In this document: positions 1 to 6,135 of the stretch, in pieces
How positions within the stretch are numbered: position 1 is the first letter of the stretch
Layout of the letters: every line of letters starts with the position of its first letter
Source of the DNA: Acidobacteriota bacterium
Lineage (GTDB): Bacteria; Acidobacteriota; Terriglobia; Terriglobales; Acidobacteriaceae
DNA: 6,288 nucleotides
Direction of reading: 5' to 3'
Assembly: GCA_021805955.1 (NCBI GenBank)
Contig: JAJZDO010001104.1
Coordinates: forward strand, 1-6,288
The notes under the pieces: model-generated
The model's database searches: none
What the model saw: only the letters and a program-made list of their open reading frames with translations
Told to the model about the DNA's origin: nothing
Translations under genes and position numbers: made by a program

Positions 1-525
1 GCGAGTCAGGCCATCTTCGGTGTCAATGCAGCGGCACAAATGCGGGACGGATGGTTGCTCGTCCCGCTCAGCAACAAATTTGCCTTTATCTCGCCGACAA
101 AAATGCTGGTGGTATGTCCTCTGCTAGCGCTCATTCCGATTGCGTTGCTACTGATAGGCAGGCGGGCGTTTCATGTTCGCCGCGTGCCAGTTTGGTCGGG
201 CGGACGCCGGGAAGATGCGCGAGAGATTGCCACCACATCCCTGGCATTTTCCAACGCGCTGCGCACATTCTATGGATTCATCTATGGCCCAACGCACAAT
301 CTGGAGCGTGAGTATGATCACGGACCGTATTTCGTAAAGAGGCTCATCTTCAATCAGGAAGTGGCGCCCATCTTTGGACCGTACCTCTTCTCGCCGCTGG
401 TAAAAGCTACGCGCAGGGTCGCTGAAACAGTCAGCAAGCTCCAATCCGGCTACCTGAACCTCTATAACGCCCTGATCGGGATGCTCTTAGTGCTGATTCT
501 TGCATTAGCGTTATTTTACAAATAG
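1..525 (+). CDS. hyfB: HyfB-like membrane subunit of group 4 hydrogenase / formate hydrogenlyase-like complex (3' part)
   Basis: This is the C-terminal end of a membrane-embedded antiporter-like subunit (HyfB/HycC family, related to NADH dehydrogenase NuoL) of a group 4 [NiFe]-hydrogenase or formate hydrogenlyase-like complex. Such subunits are thought to couple H2 or formate chemistry to ion translocation. Frame 1 is open from base 1, so the gene begins upstream and the ATG at 40 is internal. Visible parts: a hydrophobic helix (about bases 100-160), a P-V-W-x-G-G loop, a soluble stretch with the family-like S-x-A-F-S-N-A-L-R and E-R-E-Y...Y-F motifs (about 250-350), an L-Q-S-G-Y-L-N-L-Y segment, and a final hydrophobic helix (about 457-520) ending with the TAG stop. 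Some relatives have W-x-C-G where this one has W-S-G-G. No hyfC-like gene follows; an IS remnant does. NuoL/MrpA-type relatives are the alternative, but the C-terminal motifs favour HyfB. Confidence 0.75.
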   Translation, partial: ASQAIFGVNAAAQMRDGWLLVPLSNKFAFISPTKMLVVCPLLALIPIALLLIGRRAFHVRRVPVWSGGRREDAREIATTSLAFSNALRTFYGFIYGPTHNLEREYDHGPYFVKRLIFNQEVAPIFGPYLFSPLVKATRRVAETVSKLQSGYLNLYNALIGMLLVLILALALFYK

Positions 526-914
526 TGAAAATGGCAAACCGACGATTGGAAATGTCTTCGGAAGTCGTAAGGTCGCAATCGCGCTGAACCCCATCCTGGC
601 GTGGATCGGACTTCGCGCGAAAGCTGCGCCGGCTGGCCCAGGCCTGAATCAACGTGCCGTTCACGGTGAAGTGCTCCTGGCTTACAAGCTGGCGCGCACG
701 GATCAGCTTCTCCGGCGCAATCGAAGGCCGACCGGTCTTCGCGTACAGCGCATCGAATTGCCGATCCATCCGCTCCAGGGTTACACAACTGAACATCGCC
801 TTCTGCTCTTCTCTCGTTCCGCGCATACTTCTTTCTTACAACATCTCATCCGCAAGCGCGTAGTTTTTCTGCAACCTGTAAGACCCTGAGTACTGCTGTT
901 CGAATCACTTCCAT
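526..914. other. Intergenic region without an intact gene, carrying an IS remnant
   Basis: Between the hydrogenase subunit stop and the TPR gene stop, the only recognisable content is the degraded transposase at about 599-826 on the minus strand. The flanks (526-598 and 827-914) show no gene, no clear rho-independent terminator for either convergent gene, and no terminal inverted repeats I could pair. The minus-strand segment just upstream of the transposase start (about 840-890) may belong to the IS left end, but its boundary cannot be fixed by eye. Confidence 0.6.
599..826 (-). pseudogene. Degraded IS5-type (DUF772/DDE) transposase with two internal deletions
   Basis: The minus-strand reading frame starts at an ATG at 826 with M-R-G-T-R-E-E-Q-K-A-M-F-S, the typical N-terminus of a large IS5-like transposase family. 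It then jumps to F-D-A-L-Y-A-K-T-G-R-P-S-I-A-P-E-K-L (about 710-763) and next to E-H-F-T-V-N-G-T-L-I-Q-A-W-A-S (about 632-676). In complete relatives about 20 residues (the region containing V-P-A-D-H-P-L-R) lie between the first two blocks, and about 60 residues (ending just before the S-D-E-H-F-T-V-D-G-T-L motif) lie between the second and third. The first catalytic Asp position also reads Asn here (V-N-G-T instead of V-D-G-T). After about base 599 similarity stops, so most of the catalytic domain is gone. The frame happens to stay open, but no active transposase can be made. This is a dead insertion sequence remnant. Confidence 0.8.
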
Positions 915-1904
915 TTATTGAATTGTTGAATGAACTTCAGACTCAGGACACGAGCAACGCGAAGCAATAAACAGATGATCGGCCTCGATCAGGCGGCGGG
1001 CCTGGCCTCGCGCGTGGTTTGACCATGGTCCGGTCGGGTCCAGCTTGCTATACGTCATCCAGTGCGGGAGCGCCTTGCGATGCTCTCCAATGCGCTCATA
1101 GGCCAGCGCCAGATTGTAGTGGGCATCCGCATACTTGGGAACAATGCGAATCGCGGCCTTGTAGGCGTCAATCGCATCGCTCAGCCGCTGCAACTCATCC
1201 AGCGCGTTTCCAAGGTCGAAAAACGCCAAGGCATAGTTCGGATCGGCCTCGGTGGCACGACGATACACTTGCTCGGCCTGAAGATATTGCCGCTGATTGT
1301 AATAAATGGTTCCCAGGTTAATCAGCGCGGCGGCGTGTCCAGGATTTAGTTCGATGGCGCGCATATACAGTTCGATCACCTGACCCAGCATGCCCTGCTC
1401 ATCTTCCAACCGGACAGCTTCGTAGAAGAGTTCGGCGGCTTGAGACTCGCGATACCTTTGGTGGGCTGCTTCGCCTACGACAGTGCAAGCACGCTCCGGA
1501 GTATGCCCATCGAAATCGAAGACAAGCTGTCTCGACAAAGGATCGACAATCGTGCCCTGGTGACGGAAAACAACACGGCTACCGCCATATACCATACCCG
1601 CTTCCAGCAGGGGATTTGTCATTCCCGAAACGCGCTGCATGGCTGCCACAGAAGCCGAGATGCGCGAACTCTTGATCCGCTGCAACGATAAAAGGCGGAG
1701 TTTTCTGAGTTGGGAAAGCTGCTGAAACGTGTAGGTCTCGAGAGAGTCGACTAGCCCTGCCCGCTCCCAGCCTTGCAGTTGGCGTGCGGACACTTGCAGA
1801 ATTCGCAGAACATCTTGACGGTTATATCGGGTCACAGATAAGTGCTCGCAGGTACCGTCTCTCGTCACGATTATGCAGTGTTTTGGCGGTGATCGCAAGG
1901 ACAT
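915..1904 (-). CDS. MerR-type HTH / TPR-repeat protein, candidate regulator
   Basis: From the ATG at 1904 the product is 329 residues. Residues about 27-92 form a MerR-like winged helix-turn-helix (Y-N-R-Q-D-V-L-R-I-L, then W-E-R-A-G-L-V and a T-F-Q-Q-L-S-Q-L-R-K-L wing/helix). A middle segment with N-P-L-L-E-A-G and L-V-F-D-F-D follows, then about four TPR units (about 157-189, 190-223, 224-257, 258-291) with the usual N-P-x-x-A, N-L-G-x-x-Y and A-x-x-x-Y-x-x-A positions. The TPR array sits where a MerR effector domain would be, suggesting protein partners instead of a small ligand. The start is uncertain. A GTG at 1988 adds 28 residues that do not resemble the family and would cover inverted repeats, while GTG codons at 1868 and 1835 lie closer to the conserved domain. 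None has a strong Shine-Dalgarno. It diverges from the methyltransferase cluster, so local control is plausible but unproven. Confidence 0.8.
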   Translation of the reverse strand: MSLRSPPKHCIIVTRDGTCEHLSVTRYNRQDVLRILQVSARQLQGWERAGLVDSLETYTFQQLSQLRKLRLLSLQRIKSSRISASVAAMQRVSGMTNPLLEAGMVYGGSRVVFRHQGTIVDPLSRQLVFDFDGHTPERACTVVGEAAHQRYRESQAAELFYEAVRLEDEQGMLGQVIELYMRAIELNPGHAAALINLGTIYYNQRQYLQAEQVYRRATEADPNYALAFFDLGNALDELQRLSDAIDAYKAAIRIVPKYADAHYNLALAYERIGEHRKALPHWMTYSKLDPTGPWSNHARGQARRLIEADHLFIASRCSCPESEVHSTIQ

Positions 1905-1912
1905 TCGATAAA

Positions 1913-1924
1913 TTTCCGAGGAAA
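1913..1924. repeat. Short inverted repeat TTTCC-GA-GGAAA
   Basis: Five-base perfect arms surround a 2-base centre, 9 bp upstream of the ATG proposed for the HTH/TPR gene. This is a possible operator half-site pair or chance; the arms are short. Confidence 0.3.
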
Positions 1925-1946
1925 ACTGGGACCAAATTCCAGACGC

Positions 1947-1968
1947 CGCGAAATGATGCTTTTTCGCG
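1947..1968. repeat. Inverted repeat CGCGAAA-N8-TTTCGCG
   Basis: Seven-base perfect arms (1947-1953 and 1962-1968) flank an 8-base spacer, in the middle of the divergent region. The symmetry and spacing suit a dimeric helix-turn-helix protein, so it is a candidate operator for the neighbouring MerR-type protein. It could also be a chance dyad. Confidence 0.35.
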
Positions 1969-2007
1969 CCTACTCTTTTCCGCTTCACCTGCGACTGTCA
2001 TCCTCTG

Positions 2008-2034
2008 TCGACATCTTCCGCAAAGACCTATACT
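2008..2034 (+). promoter_or_regulatory. Possible sigma70-type promoter for the methyltransferase cluster
   Basis: TCGACA (2008-2013) resembles a -35 box and TATACT (2029-2034) is one base from the -10 consensus. The 15-base spacer is shorter than usual, and the implied transcript start near 2041 would leave almost no leader before the AGGAA at 2041-2045. Treat this as a weak candidate. Confidence 0.25.
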
Positions 2035-2040
2035 GCCATC

Positions 2041-2045
2041 AGGAA
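2041..2045 (+). promoter_or_regulatory. Ribosome binding site fixing a GTG start
   Basis: AGGAA lies 6 bases before GTG 2052 and is arranged almost exactly as in the downstream paralogue (AGGAA, 5 bases, GTG CAT). This argues against the in-frame ATG at 1953, which would add 33 residues with no counterpart in the paralogue. Confidence 0.65.
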
Positions 2046-2051
2046 TCGAGT

Positions 2052-3089
2052 GTGCATTCGATGACAGGTCGAGAACGAATCCTCGCCGTACTCAGCGGGC
2101 AGAAGTCCGATCGCCTTCCCTCGATGCCCATCACCATGATGTTTGCCGCCGACATTCTTGGGGTCCAATACGGACAATACGTCCGCGACCACAGGATCAT
2201 GGCAGATGCGCAGATCAAGACTGCGGAGATGTTTGGCCTCGACTATGTTTCCACAATTTCGTGCCCTACGCGCGAGGCCATGGATTATGGCGCGAAGATC
2301 CAGTGGTACGACAACCAGCCCCCCGCGATCCTCGAAGAGGACGCATTGTTCCAGGAAAAAAACACTCTTGCAGGATTCCAAATTTTGGACCCGCTTTCTG
2401 GCGGACGCCGCGAGGACCGTATCCGCGGTATCGAGTTGCTGCGCCAACGCGTTGGCAGCGACTTATTCGTCGAAGGCTGGGTGGAAGGGCCATGCGCTGA
2501 GGCAGCGGATTTGCGTGGAATCAACCGCCTCATGCTCGATTTCTTCGACGATCCAGCATTTGTCCGCGAATTGTTCGGCTTTGTTGTGGAGGGTGCCATT
2601 CGATTTGCTGCGGCACAGATCGAAGCCGGTGCGGACATCATCGGCATCGGCGACGCGGCGGCATCGCTGACCGGTCCGCGCATCTATAAGGAATTTGTCT
2701 GGCCGTGGGAGAAGAAGCTTGTCGACGCGATCCATGCGCAAGGCGGCAGAGTGCGTCTGCATATCTGCGGAAATACTAGCCGAATTCTTGACGGCATGGG
2801 CAGGCTGGGATGTGACATCGTCGACCTTGATTATCCGGTGCCATTCGCCCAGGCGCGCGCACAAATGGGTCCGCAGCAGACTCTGGCCGGAAACCTCGAT
2901 CCAGTTCGAGAGGTCCGCAATGGCTCTCCTGGCACCATCGCACAATCGCTCGATGCGTTGCGGCAACTAGCCGGAGAACGCTGGATTGTCGCTGCGGGTT
3001 GCGAGATTGTGCGCGATACGCCGCACGAGAATCTGCACGCCATGGTTCAATTCGCCAAAAGCCACTCCGCCGCTGCAACACACGCATAA
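2052..3089 (+). CDS. UroD/MtaA-family cobalamin-dependent methyltransferase, copy 1
   Basis: This 345-residue protein has the UroD-fold (TIM barrel) of the MtaA/MtbA/CmuA methyltransferase group, which moves methyl groups between a corrinoid protein and an acceptor or donor in the cytoplasm. It opens with M-T-G-R-E-R-I-L-A-V-L-S-G (from residue 4). It carries G-W-V-E-G-P-C (142-148), D-I-I-G-I-G-D (195-201), the zinc-ligand pair H237-x-C239 in R-L-H-I-C-G-N, G-N-L-D-P (280-284) and a third ligand, C317, in A-A-G-C-E-I-V. True uroporphyrinogen decarboxylases have an N-terminal R-Q-A-G-R signature, which is absent here. Length is normal for the family. GTG 2052 is chosen from its ribosome binding site and from agreement with the paralogue at 3281. 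It is about two thirds identical to that neighbour by eye and is the first gene of the cluster with the corrinoid protein. Substrate and acceptor cannot be read from the sequence; automated labels of uroporphyrinogen decarboxylase would mislead. Confidence 0.88.
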   Translation: MHSMTGRERILAVLSGQKSDRLPSMPITMMFAADILGVQYGQYVRDHRIMADAQIKTAEMFGLDYVSTISCPTREAMDYGAKIQWYDNQPPAILEEDALFQEKNTLAGFQILDPLSGGRREDRIRGIELLRQRVGSDLFVEGWVEGPCAEAADLRGINRLMLDFFDDPAFVRELFGFVVEGAIRFAAAQIEAGADIIGIGDAAASLTGPRIYKEFVWPWEKKLVDAIHAQGGRVRLHICGNTSRILDGMGRLGCDIVDLDYPVPFAQARAQMGPQQTLAGNLDPVREVRNGSPGTIAQSLDALRQLAGERWIVAAGCEIVRDTPHENLHAMVQFAKSHSAAATHA

Positions 3090-3100
3090 ACGTATCGTTC

Positions 3101-3118
3101 GAACCGTACACGCGGTTC
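3101..3118 (+). other. Small hairpin GAACCG-N6-CGGTTC after methyltransferase copy 1
   Basis: Perfect 6-base arms lie 11 bases past the TAA stop. No T-run follows, so it is not a convincing rho-independent terminator. It could stabilise an mRNA 3' end or reduce read-through. The rest of the 191-bp gap up to 3280 holds no gene, promoter or riboswitch that I can recognise. Confidence 0.25.
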
Positions 3119-3270
3119 CATTCTGGTGACGGCGATCACATGCCATAACTCGTCGGAATGGTAACTTGTCTGCTATACGGAGGCCAACAACACCCTTCGT
3201 TCACATGCAACGACCGTTGTTTTCCTGTATTGAAGTCGTCGCAATTTTGAAGCATCGCGCACCGATTTGA

Positions 3271-3275
3271 AGGAA
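3271..3275 (+). promoter_or_regulatory. Ribosome binding site fixing a GTG start
   Basis: AGGAA, preceded by another A, stands 5 bases before GTG 3281. The ATG at 3290 is in frame but would be 14 bases away, so GTG is preferred. The same arrangement occurs before copy 1. Confidence 0.65.
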
Positions 3276-3280
3276 CGAAG

Positions 3281-4315
3281 GTGCATCGTATGACGGGTCG
3301 TGAACGGGTACTCGCAGTTCTCAGCGGACGGCAGCCGGACCATCGTCCGTTTATGCCAATCACGATGATGTTTGCCGCCGATGTTCTTGGAGTGAAATAC
3401 CTGCAGTGTATCCGCGATCACAAGACAATGGCGGATGCTCAGATAAAAACGGCCGAGATGTTCGGCCTCGACCATGTCTCCGCCATTGCGCCGACCTCGG
3501 AAGCCGTCGATTTAGGCGCCAGGTTCCAGTGGTTCGACGATCAGCCCCCGGGAATCATCGAACAAGAAGCCTTGCTGACGGACAAAGCTGACCTGGCACG
3601 ACTGCCGTCACCAGGTTCAGTGCTCGGCGCAAGCATGGAAGAACGGGTGCGCGGTGTGGAATGGTTGCGCCAACGCGTCGAAAGTGAGCTCATCGTTGAG
3701 GGATGGGTTGAAGGCCCCTGCTCGGATGCTGCCGACCTGCGCGGAATGAATCGCCTGATGGTCGACTTCTCTGACGATCCTGCATTCGTTGAACAACTCT
3801 TCAACTATTCGGTGGAATTGGCCGTTGGCTTTGCAGCAGCACAGATTCTAGCCGGTGCAGACATCATCGGCATCGGCGATCCGCCTGCCTCGCTGGTAGG
3901 TCCGCGGATGTACAAAAGTCAGGTTTGGCCATGGCAGAAGAAACTGGTCGACGCGATCCACGCCAGAGGCGCAAAAGTCCGCCTTCATATATGTGGAAAC
4001 ACCCGTAGGATCCTGGCGAGCATGGGCGAATTGGGATGCGACCTGGTGGACATCGATTCTCCGGTGCCCTTCGAACAGGCACGCGCGCAGATGGGTCCGC
4101 TGCAAGCATTGATCGGCAATCTCGATCCAGTGCGAGACGTTTGCAACAGCTCGCCCGAGTCGATCCGACAATCCCTGGAAGCGCTGCAGCAAAAAGCTGG
4201 TGAGCGGTGGGTGGTCGGTGCGGGCTGCGAAATTGTGCGCGATACCCCGCATGAAAACATGCGCGCCATGATGCTGTTTGCGCAATCGCACACGGCGGAA
4301 ATTGTGACTGCATGA
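3281..4315 (+). CDS. UroD/MtaA-family cobalamin-dependent methyltransferase, copy 2
   Basis: A 344-residue paralogue of the preceding gene, collinear almost end to end. The N-terminal M-T-G-R-E-R-V-L-A-V-L-S-G, M-P-I-T-M-M-F-A-A-D, A-D-A-Q-I-K-T-A-E-M-F-G-L-D, G-W-V-E-G-P-C (141-147) and A-G-A-D-I-I-G-I-G-D (191-200) blocks are shared. The metal/thiol-activation residues are H236 and C238 (R-L-H-I-C-G-N) and C316 (G-A-G-C-E-I-V). The uroporphyrinogen decarboxylase N-terminal signature is absent. Differences from copy 1 cluster around residues 68-122, including loss of one residue and of a cysteine (S-C-P-T-R-E there, A-P-T-S-E here), and after the G-I-G-D motif (P-P-A-S-L-V versus A-A-A-S-L-T). 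Such positions could alter substrate choice. The corrinoid gene follows after about 106 bases. Tandem duplication followed by divergence is the simplest origin. The exact methyl donor and acceptor are unknown. Confidence 0.88.
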   Translation: MHRMTGRERVLAVLSGRQPDHRPFMPITMMFAADVLGVKYLQCIRDHKTMADAQIKTAEMFGLDHVSAIAPTSEAVDLGARFQWFDDQPPGIIEQEALLTDKADLARLPSPGSVLGASMEERVRGVEWLRQRVESELIVEGWVEGPCSDAADLRGMNRLMVDFSDDPAFVEQLFNYSVELAVGFAAAQILAGADIIGIGDPPASLVGPRMYKSQVWPWQKKLVDAIHARGAKVRLHICGNTRRILASMGELGCDLVDIDSPVPFEQARAQMGPLQALIGNLDPVRDVCNSSPESIRQSLEALQQKAGERWVVGAGCEIVRDTPHENMRAMMLFAQSHTAEIVTA

Positions 4316-4362
4316 AGAATGTATTTGGCCGTCCAAAACCATCGCTGAAACATCGACGCCTG

Positions 4363-4396
4363 TGGCCCATGGCCATAAATTTAGATTGTGACGTCA
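4363..4396 (+). other. Two small palindromes before the corrinoid protein gene
   Basis: TGGCC-CAT-GGCCA (4363-4375) and the 8-base palindrome TGACGTCA (4389-4396) lie in the 106-bp gap before the corrinoid gene. They could be a hairpin and an operator, or chance. No T-run or promoter accompanies them. The second is 25 bases before the start codon. Confidence 0.2.
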
Positions 4397-4409
4397 ACAA
4401 CTTTTCTTT

Positions 4410-4415
4410 GAGGTG
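4410..4415 (+). promoter_or_regulatory. Strong ribosome binding site fixing ATG 4422
   Basis: GAGGTG is a near-ideal Shine-Dalgarno 6 bases before ATG 4422. The in-frame GTG at 4413 lies inside this element, so it cannot be the start using the same site. Confidence 0.75.
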
Positions 4416-4421
4416 ACGAAC

Positions 4422-5060
4422 ATGGTCCGATCCGAAGAACTCTACGATGCAATCTTGAACGGCGACGCAAAAAAGGCGCACGCCGCCACCCAGGCAGCCC
4501 TGGCAGCGGACACCGCCCCCATGGACCTGATTGCCGGCAGCATGGTCCCCGCGATGGACGAAGTCGGTCGACTGTTCGAAACGGAGGAATATTTCGTGCC
4601 GGAGTTACTTCTGGCCGGTCGCGCGATGAAGAGTGCGATGGAGCTTCTGCGTCCGTTAATGGCGACCTCCGGCGAAAAGCTGACCACCCGAGTCGTCATC
4701 GGCACGGTCAAGGGCGATATGCACGACATCGGAAAAAACCTCGTCGCCTCCATGCTGGAAGGCAGTGGATTCGAGGTGTTCGACCTGGGCGCAGACGTCT
4801 CGCCAGACAAATTCGCGGCTGCAGTGGAGCAGTATAAACCCCAGGTAGTTTGCCTTTCCGCTTTGCTGACCGTGACCATGTCTGCCATGAAAACGACCAT
4901 TGATGTGCTGGAAGCCGCGGGTCTGCGGACGTACGTGAAGGTGTTGATCGGCGGTGCCCCAGTCACCGGGCAGTATGCCAAGGAAATCGGTGCGGACGGC
5001 TACAGCGAAAGCGCCAGCGGGGCTGTCTCCTTGGTGCGACAGATTGTTGCAGAAGCGTGA
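4422..5060 (+). CDS. Corrinoid (B12-binding) methyl-carrier protein, MtaC/MtbC type
   Basis: This 212-residue protein has the two-domain layout of corrinoid methyl carriers. Residues about 1-85 form the helical cap domain (M-V-P-A-M-D-E-V-G-R-L-F-E...Y-F-V-P-E-L-L-L-A-G-R-A-M). Residues about 88-212 form the Rossmann-like B12-binding domain. The lower cobalt ligand is H101 in G-D-M-H-D-I-G (98-104), followed by K-N-L-V-A-S-M-L. Further cofactor contacts are the S-A-L-L-T block beginning at S146 and G177-G178 in I-G-G-A-P-V. The methyl group rides on cobalt between the partner methyltransferases. No helical SAM-binding or homocysteine domain is present, so it is not MetH. It lies between methyltransferase copy 2 and a third methyltransferase 18 bases downstream, as expected for one transcript. 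It has the best ribosome binding site of the cluster. Oxidised Co(II) would need an activase, which is not in the window. Confidence 0.93.
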   Translation: MVRSEELYDAILNGDAKKAHAATQAALAADTAPMDLIAGSMVPAMDEVGRLFETEEYFVPELLLAGRAMKSAMELLRPLMATSGEKLTTRVVIGTVKGDMHDIGKNLVASMLEGSGFEVFDLGADVSPDKFAAAVEQYKPQVVCLSALLTVTMSAMKTTIDVLEAAGLRTYVKVLIGGAPVTGQYAKEIGADGYSESASGAVSLVRQIVAEA

Positions 5061-5063
5061 GAC

Positions 5064-5068
5064 AAGGA
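5064..5068 (+). promoter_or_regulatory. Ribosome binding site for a TTG start
   Basis: AAGGA stands 10 bases before TTG 5079. The nearby ATG at 5083 is out of frame. The TTG start makes the product begin M-N-G-R-Q-R-I-D-A-A-L, matching the N-termini of the other two methyltransferases. Confidence 0.6.
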
Positions 5069-5078
5069 CGGTAACGCA

Positions 5079-6119
5079 TTGAATGGACGGCAAAGAATCG
5101 ACGCAGCGCTGCATGGCAGATGGCCCGACCGCACACCGGTTATGCTGCATAACTTCATGATGGCGGCGCGGGAGGCCGGCATTTCAATGCGCCAGTTTCG
5201 CGAAGACCCAAGGCTGATTGCCCGGTGTTTCGGAGAGGCCGCGGAACGTTATCAACTCGATGGCATTCTGGTCGATATCGATACTGTAACTCTCGCCGGC
5301 GCTGTGGGCGTTCCCCTCGACTTCCCAGAAGACAACCCAGCCCGCTCTCACGGCTCATGCTTGCCCGTTCTCGAAGCTGTACAAGACCTGGAACCTGTCG
5401 ACATCTCGAAAGATCCACGGATACAAATCCTGGTGGAAGCAGTGGCAATTCTGGTGCGCGATTATGGAGACGAAACCTTCATCCGCGGCAACTGCGATCA
5501 ATCCCCCTTCTCGCTGGCAGGGTCGATGCGCGGCCTGGAGCAGTGGCTGATGGATGTCGCATCGCAGGAAAACGATGAACTTGTCCACGGCCTACTCGAG
5601 TACTGCACCGGCATCACCTGCCAACTCCTCAAGATGATGGCAAAAACCGGTGCGCACATGCTTTCGAATGGCGATAGTCCAGCCGGCCCGGACATGCTAT
5701 CCCCGCGCTTCTACGGTGCCTATGCCTTGCCGTATGAACGGCGCGTTGCCGAGTACTCCCATGAACTCGGCCTGCCGTATCTGTTGCATATCTGCGGTAA
5801 GACCGACAGAATCCTTAGGCAGATGGTGGACATCGGAGCCGACGCATTGGAGATCGACTTCAAGACCAACCTTCAGCAGGCGCACGACATCTTTCAGGAC
5901 AAGGTTACCTTCGTCGGCAACATCGACCCATCTGAAGTTCTCGCCAGAGGAACTCCTGAATTGGTCAAGCGTAAAACAGAAGAACTATTGAATGCGTTTG
6001 CGGATAGTCCGCGTTTTGCGCTCAATAGCGGCTGCGCGCTTCCAGCCGATACTCCGTCAGAAAATATTCGCGCGATGTTGGCGTGTGTAAGGAATCGCTC
6101 TGAGGTCGCTTCGGCTTGA
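5079..6119 (+). CDS. UroD/MtaA-family cobalamin-dependent methyltransferase, divergent third member
   Basis: A 346-residue UroD-fold methyltransferase from a TTG start, 18 bases after the corrinoid gene and so probably co-translated with it. Landmarks are G-R-Q-R-I-D-A-A-L (3-11), R-G-N-C-D-Q-S-P-F-S-L-A-G (136-148), S-N-G-D-S-P-A-G (196-203), zinc/thiol residues H237 and C239 (L-L-H-I-C-G-K), G-N-I-D-P (280-284), and C319 in N-S-G-C-A-L-P. The N-C-D-Q block replaces the G-W-V-E-G-P-C of the two upstream enzymes, and overall identity to them is low (my estimate is around one quarter to one third). It thus belongs to another subfamily and probably catalyses the other half-reaction: corrinoid to acceptor if the upstream pair load the corrinoid, or the reverse. 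The direction cannot be decided from sequence. Length is typical for MtaA-like enzymes. It is not a haem-pathway decarboxylase. Confidence 0.88.
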   Translation: MNGRQRIDAALHGRWPDRTPVMLHNFMMAAREAGISMRQFREDPRLIARCFGEAAERYQLDGILVDIDTVTLAGAVGVPLDFPEDNPARSHGSCLPVLEAVQDLEPVDISKDPRIQILVEAVAILVRDYGDETFIRGNCDQSPFSLAGSMRGLEQWLMDVASQENDELVHGLLEYCTGITCQLLKMMAKTGAHMLSNGDSPAGPDMLSPRFYGAYALPYERRVAEYSHELGLPYLLHICGKTDRILRQMVDIGADALEIDFKTNLQQAHDIFQDKVTFVGNIDPSEVLARGTPELVKRKTEELLNAFADSPRFALNSGCALPADTPSENIRAMLACVRNRSEVASA

Positions 6120-6135
6120 TTGCAGGACAACCATA

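Larger units (their letters stand above)
1905..2051. promoter_or_regulatory. Divergent intergenic control region
   Basis: This stretch separates the minus-strand HTH/TPR gene from the plus-strand methyltransferase cluster and should hold promoters for both. It contains two inverted repeats (1913-1924 and 1947-1968), an 8-bp palindrome TGTCGACA at 2006-2013, and a possible promoter just before the first methyltransferase. Assigning it a regulatory role is inference from gene arrangement. If the TPR gene starts at GTG 1988, part of it would be coding. Confidence 0.5.

Noticed and set aside
1905..1988. Extended N-terminus of the HTH/TPR protein from GTG 1988
   Set aside because: The 28 extra residues do not resemble the family's start and overlap the inverted repeats. 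It is kept as an alternative because an AGAGGA lies about 12 bases before it.
1953..2051. Upstream ATG extending methyltransferase copy 1 by 33 residues
   Set aside because: The added residues have no counterpart in copy 2, no good ribosome binding site precedes 1953, and the extension would cover the inverted repeat and promoter-like region. GTG 2052 has AGGAA at proper spacing.
1784..2500. Long plus-strand open frame of over 230 codons
   Set aside because: It runs antisense to the HTH/TPR gene and out of frame across methyltransferase copy 1. Its Arg/Pro-rich composition is that of a shadow frame.
3090..3280. Cobalamin riboswitch in the gap between the two methyltransferase copies or elsewhere upstream
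   Set aside because: I looked for a B12-box-like conserved core and found nothing convincing in the gaps at 1905-2051, 3090-3280 or 4316-4421.
3136..3475. Minus-strand open frames around the start of methyltransferase copy 2
   Set aside because: They are mirror frames of a well-supported gene, without recognisable motifs or ribosome binding sites.
4389..4396. TGACGTCA as a CRP/FNR-type site
   Set aside because: The half-sites and spacing do not match TGTGA-N6-TCACA or TTGAT-N4-ATCAA. An 8-base palindrome alone is weak evidence.
2052..6119. Haem-pathway uroporphyrinogen decarboxylase (hemE) annotation
   Set aside because: Three adjacent copies, a corrinoid partner, conserved H-x-C...C ligands, and no N-terminal R-Q-A-G-R signature all point to corrinoid methyltransferases.
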